A DNA stretch of 64,000 bases from NCBI RefSeq assembly GCF_019703515.2, contig NC_059382.1:13681001-13745000 (forward strand), in the 5' to 3' direction. This DNA is from Myxocyprinus asiaticus (Eukaryota > Chordata > Actinopteri > Cypriniformes > Catostomidae). Under the pieces are notes generated by a model. It was not told the origin of the DNA, did not search any database, and saw nothing but the letters and a program-made list of their open reading frames with translations. Positions 47,101-61,700 of the stretch are shown piece by piece (position 1 is the stretch's first letter; each line of letters opens with the position of its first letter). The position numbers were made by a program, and so were the translations under genes.

Positions 47101-47279
47101 GAACTGACAAAGTATACGGTAACTCAGATAACCACTCTGTACAATTGTGGTGAGAAGAATATCATCTCAGAATGCTATTCTGAGAAGCTGGTTGGCGCTG
47201 TTTGGCGGCACAAGGGGGACACAATATTAGGCAGGTGGTTTTTATGTTGTGGCTGATCAGTGTATATATACAGTATACA

Positions 47280-47317
<38 letters not shown>

Positions 47318-50300
47318 ACAGTATATCTATATACACAAACATGAACAATATATAGTATATATCTACATACGTATATACATACAAATGTACTGTCTATATA
47401 TACACAGTATACTGTATAGTGTATACAGTATACACACACACACACACACACTAACACAGTATACTCATTGTGTACCTGCGACTTGGGTGTTTCTCAGTTG
47501 GACTCTCTGTGCTGGAGTGCAGTCTGGGGAACAGACCAGACCTCCTCTTTACTGGACTCTTTAAAGGAGACTTTGCAGACATCACTGGAGGCTGACATAC
47601 ACAAATACAGAAATTAAAGATCAGTCGATGCACTACTGCACTTGTGCAACAATGACTTACTTATCTGCATGTTTATTCACTTTGATAATAAAATAATTTA
47701 ATTAGAAAAAATGAAAGTTAAAAAGCAGACAATAATGAAAGCAATTAGCATTCTCTCTCTCTCTCAGTCTTACAGTGAAGGTGCTCTTGGTACACTCCAT
47801 ACTGTTCTGCTGAAGTCCTCCACCACTGAAGCTAGATGGGACCCCTGCTGTGGCTCCTGGACTCTTGTGTTTATGAGACACCATCGTTTCCATAGAGTGA
47901 CTCCTCACACGCATGGCCCTCTGATAGAGAGAGGAAGGAGGTAAGAGAAGGATAGAGAACGCATCTAAAAGTAGAGTCCATATTGAGCAAGAGTACAATA
48001 CATACATAAAAGCAAATGGAGAGAAAACTTGTGAAATTATGTCACAGGTTCAATGCATGAAAGCGTATTTTTATAGTATATATGTATATTACCAATAATT
48101 ACCAGCAGATGGAGCTACACACCAGCTTTATACTATATAAAGGGTCATAGCAGGGCAGAAACATCTACACCATCTATTCTCATTTTTAAAGTGCTTTATT
48201 TACATATTTATTTTTTATTTAAATACTTATCTCTCTGTTTTGTTTGTTAATTTGCAATACTGCAACTTTAAAAAACTTTATAAATCATTTTAAATATAGG
48301 TAACACTTTAAAATGAGGTTCCTTTTGTTAACATTAGTTAACAACATTAATTAAAATGAACTAACAATGAACAATACTTTTATAGCATTTACTAATACAT
48401 TTTTAAAATCAAAAGTTGTATTAATATTAACTAACATTGAACACTTTTTTATTAACTAACATTAACTAAGATTAATAAATGCTGTAATAATATATTGGTA
48501 ATTGTTTGTTCATGATACTTAATGCATTAACTAATGTTAATGAATGGAAACTTAATGTGAAGTGTTAACTAAATATCTAACAAAAAAGAATTAATACAAA
48601 AGAACAAACAATTGACAACAAAACGAGTCTTTTGTTGTTTCACAGTAAACAGGTTTAATGTAATGTTTAATATTGTGTATTGATCATCCGCCACAGCTCG
48701 GCTTGGTAATGATACACAGTCACGGCTGCTACGCAGGTCAGCACTGCAGGATATGTGTGTGTCTGCAAACTGCCCCACACACACCTCCACCCTGCCTGGA
48801 AACAGCCACACACACGGCAAAATCATGCATATGGTCACAAACACAGGGTCACACACAAACACGCAGTCGCTGTGGCTCAGAGTAGGCCTTCTAATCAGAG
48901 CTGCTCTTCCTTTCATGCATTTTAATATCTTATAGAGGTACTGGAGGAAAACTAGAGCCTATAACAAAGAAGAAGCATCACTGATGTCTCGACAAAATGT
49001 GCAAAAAGCAAAACGGAATAAAAGAATTATGATATTTGTAGCTTATAGCCAACATAATGTGCTCTTTGTTTTTCACTAATGAAGACAAATATATTGAGTA
49101 CACTATATTGCCAAAAGTATTCACTCATCTGCCTTTAGACGCATATGAACTTAAGTGACATCCCATTCTTAATCCACAGGGTTTAATATGACGTCGGCCC
49201 ACCCTTTGCAGCTATAACAGCTTCAACTCTTCTGGGAAGGCTTTCCACAAGGTTTAGGAGTGTGTTTATGGGAATTTTTGACCATTCTTCCAGAAGCGCA
49301 TTTGTGAGGTCAGACACTGATGTTGGACGAGAAGGCCTGGCTCGCAGTCTTCGCTCTAATTCATCCCAAAGGTGCTCTATCGGGTTGAGGTCAGGACTCT
49401 GCGCAGGCCAGTCAAGTTCTTCCACACCAAACTCGCTCATCCATGTCTTTATGGACCTTGCTTTGTGCACTGGTGCGCAGTCATGTTGGAACAGGAAGGG
49501 GCCATCCCCAAACTGTTCCCACAAAGTTGGGAGCATGGAATTGTCCAAAATCTCTTGGTATGCTGAAGCATTCAGAGTTCCTTTCACTGGAACTAAGGGG
49601 CCAAGCCCAGCTCCTGAAAAACAACCCCACACCATAATCCCCCTCCACCAAACTTCACAGTTGGCACAATGCAGTCAGGCAAGTACCGTTCTCCTGGCAA
49701 CCGCCAAACCCAGACTCGTCCATCAGATTGCCAGATGGAGAAGCGTGATTCGTCACTCCAGAGAACGCGTCTCCACTGCTCTAGAGTCCAGTGGCGGCGT
49801 GCTTTACACCACTGCATCCGACGCTTTGCATTGCACTTGGTGATGTATGGCTTGGATGCAGCTGCTCAGCCATGGAAACCCATTCCATGAAGCTCTCTAC
49901 GCACTGTTCTTGAGCTAATCTGAAGGCCACATGAACTTTGGAGGTCTGTAGCGATTGACTCTGCAGAAAGTTGGCGACCTCTGCGCACTATGCGCCTCAG
50001 CATCCGCTGACCCCGCTCTGTCATTTTACATGGCCTACCACTTCGTGGCTGAGTTGCTGTCATTCCCAATCGCTTCCACTTTGTTATAATACCACTGACA
50101 GTTGACTGTGGAATATTTAGTAGCGAGGAAATTTCACGACTGGACTTGTTGCACAGGTGGCATCCTATCACAGTACCACGCTGGAATTCACTGAGCTCCT
50201 GAGAGCGGCCCATTCTTTCACAAATGTTTGTAGAAGCAGTCTGCATGCCTAGGTGCTTCATTTTATACACCTGTGGCCATGGAAGTGATTGGAACACCTG

Positions 50301-53300
50301 AATTCAATTATTTGGATGGGTGAGCGAATACTTTTGGCAATATAGTGTATGTGGGTTTAGGTAACACACAGTGGAAGAGATGAAGGCTTTATTGATGAAT
50401 ATGGATGGAATTACAGACACTGGGGGAAAATTATTGGAATCCAGACAGATAAATTGACATGCAGAAGACAGACAGGTCTGCAAACAATGTTTCAGCAGCT
50501 TCGTCAGTAGAAGTACATGGTCCTACACAGAAGTTACATGCATTAAATGATCAACATTATTCGAGGGAATTGAGAATGTGTTCAAATGGTTAAATGGAAG
50601 ATCTGATCAGTCTCACCTTAAATGATTCCAGAAGCCCTCCATGACCTCCGTTTTCTAGTTTTTCTTCATCTGTAGCTGGGCCCAGTCCTATTGTGGCCTG
50701 TGTCTGTCTGTGCAGCTCATCATGAAGGTTATCTAACAGTGCCGTACGTGTCCTCTCCTGTCAAAGACACAGAAACACTGATGCCAATCGAGTAATTAAA
50801 GGAATAGTTCACCCAAAAATAAAAAAGTCTGCCATTATTTACTCACTCTCATGTCATTTCAAATTCATATGCTGTTATTTTTTACATAAAAGGAGGCATA
50901 TTAAAGAATCCAGCTCTTTTTTATCAACAACAGTTCACAGTGACCATGTCTTTCAAGCTTCAAAGAGGACAAAAAACTTAAATGAAGTATCATAAAAGTA
51001 GTCAATTCAACTTGTGTGCTATATTCCAAGTCTTCTAGAGCCGTTCAATATCTTTGTGGGAGGAACAGACTGAAATGTATGTCGTTATTCGCTGATAAAC
51101 TTCCCTTGTGAGCTGTTATCTCGAGAACTGCTGTGACCCAATGACTGACTGAATTAAACTCAAGCCTCAGAATGAAGATTCCTCTGAATTCTCCTTTTGT
51201 GTACCATGGAGAAAATAACAGCATACAGGTTTTGAACAACATGTGGGTGAGTAAATACTGTCAGCATTTTAATTTTTGTGTGAACTATAATAACTTTAAT
51301 GAACCAGTTCTGTATTGTGAATCCTTTATATATTTCAATTATACATTCTAACATGTCAGCGATATGTATGATCTGTGGACTTTCTTTCTCCCTTTCATGG
51401 TTAGCTCACCTCCAGCTTGGCGAACTTGTCTGATTTGTAACAAGCATTTTCTGCGTTAATCAATTTTGCCAGCAGAAATTCCCGGAACTCAGGTCCCTGC
51501 AAAAGGACATCTTTTGATAAACATCAACATCTCCAGCAACATTTAATAGAAAGTCAGATACATCAATGCCCTTAAGCTGTTTTATTACTTTCTTAAAGAC
51601 TGGAGGGTTTGGCAGAGTGGGGCCGAATGGAGGCACATCCTCTCGAGCTGTGACGGACACCTGTGAACACAAATCAATATCTCAGTCAGTGTTGTTTAAG
51701 TGATTGGTGGGTCTCTGGAGTAATTCAGGTACATATTCGACTAACTTTGTATGTGGTATGGTCAGTGCAGGGGTTTTCAGCCTGCACTAAGATGTAGGCA
51801 TGAAGGAAGTTGGATGCGATCATGTCAGGTACAAATGGCGTGGGCTCTTCCTGGAAGACGGCAGCCACAATGTCATTGCCAATATGTCTTTTCCTTTGGA
51901 GCTGAGAGATTGACACAAAGAGAACTATTCATTAGATTTTGCATTATGTTTTTCACCAACATTTCTGCAACCTAGATCAACATACAGAATAATATTAATA
52001 ATAATAATAATAATAATAATAATCAACATAAAATCATTATCATCAAAGTCATGCATCACTAGTCCCCATTAGACAGCACATTTGCAAAACAATAAGTAAC
52101 ATAATTACTCCTATTGTGCATATATTATCATATTTAAAAGTGCAGTTTGTATCAAGAATGAACATAAATACAGTGTAATGTCAACCTGTAGGGAAGAAAA
52201 ATGACAAATGATACCTCTTCAAAGGCAAATTTCACCCAAAAATGAAAATTCTGTCATAATTTACTCGCCCTCATGTTTTTCCATACTTGAATGACTTTCT
52301 TTTCCCCCTAGAAACACAAAAGGAGATGTTAGGCAGAATATTAGCCCCCATCACCATTAATTTTCAATGCATATTTTTTTCCAAGAGGCTAACATTCTGC
52401 CTATCTTCTTTTGTGTTACAAGGGGGGAAAGAAAGTCATTCAGGTTTGGAACAACATGAGGGTGAGTAAATAATGACAGTGAACTATCCCTTTAACATCT
52501 CAATTGTCTTTCAGACAGCAAATGGAGACTTTAACTTAAGTCTTTTGCTTCTCAAACTGATCTCCTAAGAAACAGACCCTAGTAATCTCACATGTCTCAT
52601 CTCCTCTTGTTTCAGAACTCTGCACAGATTTGCCAAGATACTTCAGTCTGCAATCAAGAGTCAGAGATTTCAATATGAAATTAAGCATTTCTCATTAAAT
52701 TTTTCCAGGGCCAATTTATCTGAGCTAAAAGATCCACATTATTTGTACTGTATGTCAACAGTTGGCTCATTAGTTTCTGTTTTATTTCCCTTAAAGGGGT
52801 CATGACATGCCTTTTATTTATTATTTTAATATGTTCCTTGAAGTTCACTTATATTAGTAAATATAAGGTATATTAGTAAAGTCATATATTTGTAAAACAT
52901 GATCATTTCCACCCTCATTCTGACCCTCTGTCAGAAACGCTCGGTTTTGGTGCTGCTTCTCCTTTAAGACTTGAGAGTAAACGCTCACTGTTATGTTTGG
53001 CTCTCTACTCTTGACTAACCTGCTCTTTCGTTGCCATCTCACTGCTCATCGCTACTGGGCGGGGCTACTGAACTGATAAAGTAAAGTAGGAGTTGATGTG
53101 TTATTGTAGAGGCGGTCAGATGCAAATGTCTGTCACAGCTTGGGTTCAACAAATGCTCTTTTCGCAGCGAGGAGGAAGTTTTGAGCTCTGAAACTTTGAC
53201 CTCTTATTTGTCAAATGATCAAGGAAAAATTTATTCCTTATGTCATGACCCCTTAAAGGAACTTCAGGAAAAACATCTGAGACAAAGTTAATACTTCAAA

Positions 53301-56300
53301 GAAGCATAACTGAGAAACTCCATTAAGTACCCTTAATAATAAAAGAGCAACATCTGAGCAATAAAAATATCTTTGTAGTACAGTAAAATCTGGATTTGCC
53401 CACCTGCTGAATGTCTCCTTCTGTAAAGGGGAGTTTTGTGGAAACGTGGAACATTATTTCTTTCTGACGAAACATAGTATAGACAGACTCAGATCCAGTC
53501 TGCCCATGAGATACATCCAGACCGCCTCTGAACCTGTGGAAAACAATGTCACACAGACCAGGAAAATTAGTTCTGTGGAACATCGCTTAAATAAATCTGA
53601 TTACTGTTTACAGCGTTCCATACAAAACACGCACAAAGGGTAAATTAAATAAATTATTCATATTCTTTGAATATTGTTTAATATTAAAACGGGTGCCCCC
53701 TGGTAGCAGTTCGGAGAGTTTAATCTCCACTGCCTCTCACCCTTTAAAATCCTGCAGTTCAATATTATCTCCTAAAACACTGAGGAATTCAGCGAACGCT
53801 GGAGTCTCCTCATTGTTCCCGAATAGCTCTTCTTCTGATGTCTAATGTAGACAGAGAATATGAAAAATAGAGAAAGAGAAAACTTCAGAGGAAACTTTCG
53901 TGTCAGATGCTATCAAGCTATACCCTGCTGGGAAAAAAAAAACACATCTTAAACCAGCCTCAACTGTTTTGCTGGTCTTAGCTGGTCTCCCAGCCAAGGC
54001 AATACAGCAAAAAAATCAATTTCTTATTGAGAATATTCATTTTGCTGTCCAGTAAAAATATCTAAACAGTTTTAAAACAAGACAAATTTACTTGAGAAGC
54101 AAAATGACATATAAAATATTTTGTCTTGTTTCTAGAGAAATTTAGTAATGGTTATAATCATTAAAAAAAAACTAAAAAAAACTAAAGGCCAATGGCGCAA
54201 GTAGAAAACTTGATTCAAAGGGAAAACAAGTTTATTTTTCTTACCCCATTGGCAAATTATTTTTTCTTGTTTAAAGCATAAACCCTACTAAAATTTGTTA
54301 GATTTCTCTGAAAAAAGGCTTAGTATCTTATGTCATTCTGATTCTCAAATATGTTTTTTCTTTATTTAAGTATATTTAGATATTTTTAACAGAAAATAAG
54401 ACAGAAATGCTCAGTGAGAATTGTTTTTTTCTGTTTGCTGCTTTTAGATCTTGGCCAAGCTAGAAGACCATCTTAAAGGGTCATGAAACCCTAAAATGTT
54501 AACAGTTATGTACAGGTTGCACATCACTGAAAACAATGATTGCACTGAGTATGTTTATTGTTAAGGGAAAAGTGGTTATTTTTCCATTTTATTGAGCCTA
54601 TTGGCTTCAGTTCTGATAATCGTGCTTCAAACATGCTGTTTATGAGGGAGGGCTGTTAGAGAAAGTACCGATTCCATCGCTTACTCTTCGTGTGTCGGAT
54701 CATGGACATGATAAGATTGAAATCAAATGTCAGAAATGACCACAGTCCATAAACGCACTGCAGCGAGCATGTTTGTTGGCCGGCCACTTTCACGCTCCAA
54801 ACATGAAGCAGCTGTGTATTCCAAGTGTATTTGGGAAGGCTGTTCTCTTTAGACAGCGCCAATTGTGCCTTCTTGTCATGCGCCTGATCATAAACCAGAT
54901 AACACGAGAAGACAATAATGAAAACCAAAAACTCAAAATCTATCTATCTGCTCTGAGTGCCGTTCTCACTTCATTCTCAAAAGTTTGCAAAAAATATCCA
55001 AATATTTTTGCAAATTTGCAAACTGTTCTATCGCCTTAACTCTTCAGCCTTTGTTCCATGATTAATATACACTCACCTGCCACTTTATTAGGTACACCTG
55101 AACATCTACTTATTCATGCGATTATCTAATCAGCCAGTCGTGTGCCAGCAGTGTAATGTATAAAATCATGCAGATATGGGTCAGGAGCTTCAGTTAATGT
55201 TCAAATCAACCATCAGAATGTGGAAAAATGTGATCTCAGTGATTTAGACCGTTGCATGATTGTTGGTGCCAGACGGACTGGTCTGAGTATTTCTGTAACT
55301 GCTGATCTTCTGGGATTTTCACATGAAACAGTCTCTAGAGTTTACTCAGAATGGTGCCAAAAACAAAAAACATCCAGCAAGCGGCAGTTCTGTGGGCGAA
55401 AATGGCTTGTTAATGACAGAGGTCAGAGGAGAATGGCCAGACTGGTCCAAGCTGACTGGAAGGTGAAAGTAACCCAAATAAACACGTGTTACAACAGTGC
55501 TATGCAGAAAAGCATTTCTGAACGTACAACACTGTCCTTGGCTGACAGCAGTGGAACCCAACATGGTCTTCTGCTGTTGTAACCCATCCACCTCAAGGTT
55601 CGACATGTTGTGCATTCTGAGATGCTATTCTGCTCACTACAATTGTACAGAGTGGTTATCTGAGTTACCATAGCCTTTCTGTCAGCTTGAACCAGTCTGG
55701 CCATTCTCCGTTGACCTCTGTCATCAACAAGGTGTTTTTGTCCACAGAACTGCCACTCATTGGTTGTTTTTTGCACCATTCTCTATACACTCTAGAGACT
55801 GTTGAGGATAATGAGCAGTACTCAAACCAGCGCATCTGGCACCAACAATCATACCATGACCTAAATCACTGCGATCAAATTTTTTCCCCATTCTGATAGT
55901 TGATGTGAACATTAACTGAAGCTCCTGACCCATATCTGCATGATTTTATACATTACACTGCTGCCACATGATTGGCTGATTAGATAATCACATGAATAAG
56001 TAGATGTTCAGGTGTACCTAATAAAGTGGCTTGTGAGTGTACAGCCTCAAACTCTTTTGTTTTCATCTCCACTCATAATGTGAGGTTCAGCCATCTTTGT
56101 GTGTTTTTGGAAGTAGCTCTTGACCCCTCCCCTTTTTCCTCTTCCCGCCCTCATATTTACATATTTTCCCGCCAATTTCGAGAGTCGTTTTACAGTCTGA
56201 GGTGTGAAAAATTAGGGCTCAACTAGAGGGGTTTTGTGACCCTTTAACCAGCTAAGACCAGCAAACCAGCTTACACTGGTTTAAGCAGTTTTTTTCAGCA

Positions 56301-58233
56301 GGTTGGTGTTGACAAAATGCGAACAATGTTTTTAACCCCTACCTGACCAAACTTCTGATAGATCACGCCAAACTTGAAAGTGTTGTTCACCTCGTGCTCA
56401 TCAAAACATACGATCAGTTGCGAGGCCTTAGGCGAGAGAAAACAGACAGTGAGCAAACCGCCTGCAGGGCGTTTCTGTGTTCAGCCATGCCTGAGAGACC
56501 ATGTAAGCCTTGAGATGGTCAAGGCTTCTCTCAAACAAACTCTGTCACTCAGGCATGCCAGACGTAAGTAAAGCAGATGGATTTGTGACTTCCCTGGAGC
56601 ACAGGGACATATTAATGCAGATGACTTGGGCGCTAGGGTGAAACAGAACAAAGCACAGCCCTATTTTGCACTGATGCCTGAAGTAGGTAAGTCACAGATG
56701 GCGTTAGAAATAGAGAGCGAGAGACTCACCCTAGGGTAGAGCGCAGGGTTGAACTTCAGACCTGTGACGTCATCGCAAAGCAGCTGAAAGAGACAGCACA
56801 CATCTGATGTGAACATCTTGTAACTTTTGAGTGGATTGACCGAGGTTCAAAAGAGGTCCTCTTTTTATTGATGTTTATTTGTGAGACTTTTGGTAGGATG
56901 TGAATATTCTTGGAATAATCTATTTTCAATCTATCAGTTTCTGGATTGAACAAACTGAATGTGAATGTGTCATGTGTGCTACCTTGGCTATCTGTGGTAC
57001 GCTTGGTAACTGGAGGAGGCCTTCAAGTGGAATCCGTTCATGAAGGGTCTTTGTTTTTGACCTAGAAAACAAAACAATATTAGCACAAAGGCTTTCATCA
57101 GTGTTTCAAGATACAGTATGTATTTATAGGTGAGTGCAAGTGTAACTGGTCCTGCTCAACCCGCTCTGAGCGGGATTCGAACCGGCGTCACCAGCATGGG
57201 AGGCAGGCACGCTAACGAGGAGGCTAAATGCTACAGCCTCCAGCGTCAGTCGCTAGTGCACCTCTTGAGGCCAGGGGAGTGAGGTTTTTACACACTGTAT
57301 AGCATGCTCCAGCTGGCTCCCGTTACACTCACCCCCCTAAACCTCACTCCCATCCGGGTCACGGCACCACTGTAACCGGTCCTGCTCGACCCACTCCGAA
57401 CGTGATTTGAACCGGCGATGCCGGCATGGGAGGCGGCGCGCTAACGTCAGCCGCTAGTGCGCCTCATGAGGCCAGTGGAGTGAGGATTTTACACATGGCA
57501 CAGCACGTACCAGCTGGCTCCCGTTACACAAGTGTTTGTTCATCAGTAGATGTGGGTGTGCTGGAGATTTTAGGGTACATGGCACCTGAGCATAATACGG
57601 AGTGACTCCTGTCCATCTCCGTCCTCATACTTCAAAGACATGATGAGGTGGCCCATACTACTTGCAGTGCAGTAATAGTTCATGTGCTCCTGAAAGAGAG
57701 ACATGTAGAGAGAGAACAGAATGGGTATTTACACAGGCATCAATTCACAGGTCAGTTTCTCCAAAACTTTCAGATAAGGAGGTTCATTTTCCAATAGAGT
57801 GATTTTGCATTCATATCACTAAAGTGTGGCTCGTTAGAGGTGACGCTCTCTCATTCCAGTCAGGCTGTCTGTGACAAAACACACTGATACGAACAAGTGC
57901 AGCATGAAATGTTTGTTCAAAGAGTCGCCATCACATCATATCGAGTGTTATTAAGAATTGTGTGTGAATAAGATGCAGCCGTGAGAATAATTACTTCAGA
58001 CAGAGTACATGCCTTCAACTTAATGGGCATCTATTGATAAACTGTAAGAAGTGAAAATGTGCATTTGTTACCATAAGGAGCTGTTTTTACCTTAAAAAAT
58101 ACTTTTGTTTTAAGTTTATGATGTCAGGCTGATTGTGTCGTATTAAATTATATTTTAACTTTTTTTTTCAATACTTTTAAATTGTTACTTATTTTGATTT
58201 TTTTTTTAATTTTCAAACTTCATATTATATTAT

Positions 58234-58304
<71 letters not shown>

Positions 58305-58631
58305 AGGAATATTTCGAGTTCAATACGTTAAAGTAAGGATGTCCCGATACCATTTGTTTTTTTTTTGAGAACGAGTATGAATACATTACTTCATTTTTGT
58401 TACCTGCCGATACCGATATCTTGGTTTTTTTTCTATTCTAAACACGATATCAACAGTTTATTTCAATGTTATCATCAAAATGGTGTTTAAATAAATTAAT
58501 TCATTAAAACTTTAATCTTCTTCTTCTACTGGTGTTTAATGGCAGTTGGCAAACCAGCTTTAAGGGGCATTCCCACCACCTGCTTGACAGGAGTGTGGAG
58601 CGTCGAAATGGTTGGGAAAATAACAAAATAG

Positions 58632-58702
<71 letters not shown>

Positions 58703-61700
58703 TACATAGATAGATAGATAGATAGATAGATATAGTATATATATTATACTATAGTCTCTATTTTGAACTACATTCTATCAAGAAGTTTTATTTCCTTCAA
58801 ATAACTTAAAGCTACAAAATGTTATTAATGAGAGAGTGAAGCAAAAATCCATCTTCCAAACCATGTCTTTACCCAAATACACTTTGATAAACCTATAATG
58901 ATTTATATTTTAGAGCTGTCGGGACGGATTTCACAGGAAATTGCATACATTCATCATTCGCCCGTGCATGTTGATGTCATTTCCGTACACAGAGAAAATA
59001 AGATCTGGCTACTGTAGCGCATGTGTGGGAGTAGCTGAAACTGGAAGTTTGTTGTCACAACGAACGAGAAAAATTGACCATGGATCATTCAAAATGGCAA
59101 ACCTCTGGGGAATCACTGGTTGTAAAAACAAAGAAACCCAGAACAGAGCAGAGTCTACAAGCAAACAGGGAAAGCAACAGAGTCCGTAATAAAACCCGAA
59201 TCAACATCAGCTTGGCTTTTCAGAGGTGGCGACAACTCCAAGATCTGAAAGGATTTAAAAGTGACCCAGAGATGACTTTTTTTCTTACTCAACAGGTAAG
59301 ATATTTTACTGATATGGTTTATGTATAGTTGTGTAATCACACACATACACACACACACACACAGTGAAATGCAATAATTAAACTGTAATCAGTGCAGAAC
59401 GTTTCACTTGCTAGCACACGTGTGTAATTTTCTTTATAACAGCAATAGTTTATATAAATAAACCCTTTAATTCTAGGCTGGCCAAGGACATGTGAGTCTT
59501 GAAATGATGTTGACCACTGGTTGGTAACAATGACAATCTATAAATTAGTTACTATTGTGGTCTAGTTGGCCAGAATATCCTGCAGTTATAAAAACTTTAC
59601 AACGTTTGACCTTATCAGACTAGCAATCATTGTGTCTAATGTTAACAAACGTTGCCTAACTTTTGTAACGTCATTTATTTCAAAACAACAATGTTTCCAA
59701 TAAGTCAAAACAACAGCAAAAGACATGGCACTGCTCAGATGACATGGTTTCAGATATCTGTCTTTTCCTTTTTTCGTTATTTATTTGTCCATTCACTCTG
59801 ATAAGATGTCCTGTATCCAGTGTACATCGGTGCCTCGAAGCACATTCATCCTGGCAGAGGAGCAGAGCCGAAGCACAACTTACATCATTACCAAAACAAT
59901 GTTCTTCCGCAAGACACATGCAGTTTTTTTTTAAGCGCTAGAGGGCCAAAAGTTATAGTGTAGCTTTAAACAGTTCTTGATATATTTTTGATTGTTTTGG
60001 GCCATTACCTAAGAGAACTGGGATTGAAATGTTGTCAATTCCCATTGATTCTAATGCTTGTTCAAACTTAAATCTTTCCATTTCATAAGAATTACATTAT
60101 AATAGTACATATTCTATTGTCTCTGAGCTACCACAATTTCCACAATTACCTGATTACCAATAGTGTATAAAAAATTATTTAATCCAGTATGACCAATCTG
60201 AAGTCTTGATAATATGGTGTCACTTTGTCTTTAGCCATATTTAACTCTCTCTGGTCCAACTGCTTTTTGAATGTTATATATATGTCTCCCTTTTGGTTCT
60301 TTGTCCCATACCTCCTGCCATTTCCTCATAACAGACACCTGGATTAATCCTTTCATCTCTGATTTACTTAGGGACACTTTTATGTCTATCTGTGGATGTT
60401 TTAGTGCTTGCTTAGCCATATTGTCCACCTCCTCGTTTCCTTTCACTCCTACATGCGTTGTTACCCATAAGAAGAATATAAGTATATCTAATAGTCGTGC
60501 TCTGAACAAGCTCTGCTGGACTTCATACAGGATGTCTTGTCTCGATGAAGACTGACTGCTTGAGATGCTTAATGCAGACAATGAATCTGAGCAAATGACT
60601 GTTCTTATTGGTTTCATTTCTTCTCTCCACTGTAAAGCTAGTAAAATGGCAATTCATTCTGTTGTGAATACTGATAAACAATTTGTTGTCCTTTTTGCAA
60701 TTTTTACTTTGAAATGGGGTACACACACTGCTGCCGCTGTCAAACCTGTGTCCAAGTCTTTTGAGCCATCTGTGTAAATCTGTTTCATTGAGTAATAGGG
60801 AGAGACACTGTGCTGCTGCTTTCCCTCGACTGGTCTGAATAACTCGCAAGGTGCTGCCTGCTATGTAGTAATCGGATTGTGATAGGAAGATCGGATCATT
60901 TTACTGACTTGAATCTTTGAGTCTCGTTCAGCAAAATGAACTAATCTTTATTCAAGTCATTTCGTTCATTTGAACAGAATTAAATTAAAATGTTACATTT
61001 TCAATAGCCAAATCCCCCCCAACACGTCTACTTACGCAAACTTTGATTATAGTCCCAATAAGGAAAAAATTGATAATGCAGCCAAGGACAAATGATGAGA
61101 AACAGAAATGATTAGTTCACCTCTGGACTCTTCTTGTCCGAGTCGTTCATTCTTTTGTCATGTGACAGCCGTATGTGCATAGCGTATATGGCTGTCACGT
61201 GACAAAAGAACGAACGACTCGGACCGGATGACTCGAGAGGTAAACTAATAAATTCTGTTTCTTGTGTGAGCAATGCATAGCTTATACGGCTGTCACGTGA
61301 CCAAAGAACGAACGACTCGGACCAGAAGACTCGAGAGGTGAACTAATCATTTCTGTTTAATGTACAGTGCCTATGCGGTTTTTACATAACAAAGGAACGG
61401 AGGTTGCGCAACGCACATGCGCGGCCAACACAAAATGAACGAATCACTCTCTGAGACTACTTGTTCTTCTGAGTCACATAAAAGATTTTTTCAAAATGAA
61501 TGAATCGTTCATGAACAACCCGTCACTAGTGCTCTGTCTTGTCTTGCCCTCTTTGCTTGGCGACGTTATCACTACGTGAGAAAAGGGACGTGTGGTGTGA
61601 GAGCAGTGTCAGTTGCGTGACTCTCATGCTCAATGCGTGAGAGTTGGCAGCCCTGATTATTATTATTATTATTAGCAGTAGTAGCATTACAGTGAATATT

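Larger units (their letters stand above)
53926..56304. mobile_element. Outer 'ACCAGC' MITE holding a nest of insertions
   Basis: Left CCTGCTGGGAAAAAA with taaaccagcctcaactg and gctggtcttagctggtc; right accagctaagaccagcaaac ... TTTTTTTCAGCAGG. The halves belong together and are separated by later insertions, listed separately. It lies in the rap1gap2 intron between exons 56426-56343 and 53841-53741. Confidence 0.6.

Noticed and set aside
47202..47564. 120-codon ORF rich in Ile-Tyr
   Set aside because: Encoded by the (TA)n and (CA)n microsatellite tract.
49262..49843. 193-codon plus-strand ORF
   Set aside because: It is the exact antisense of the Tc1 transposase reading and has no domain of its own.
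57131..57533. Two glycine-like tRNA genes
   Set aside because: Tandem units with long non-tRNA bodies and mutated stems; SINE origin fits better.
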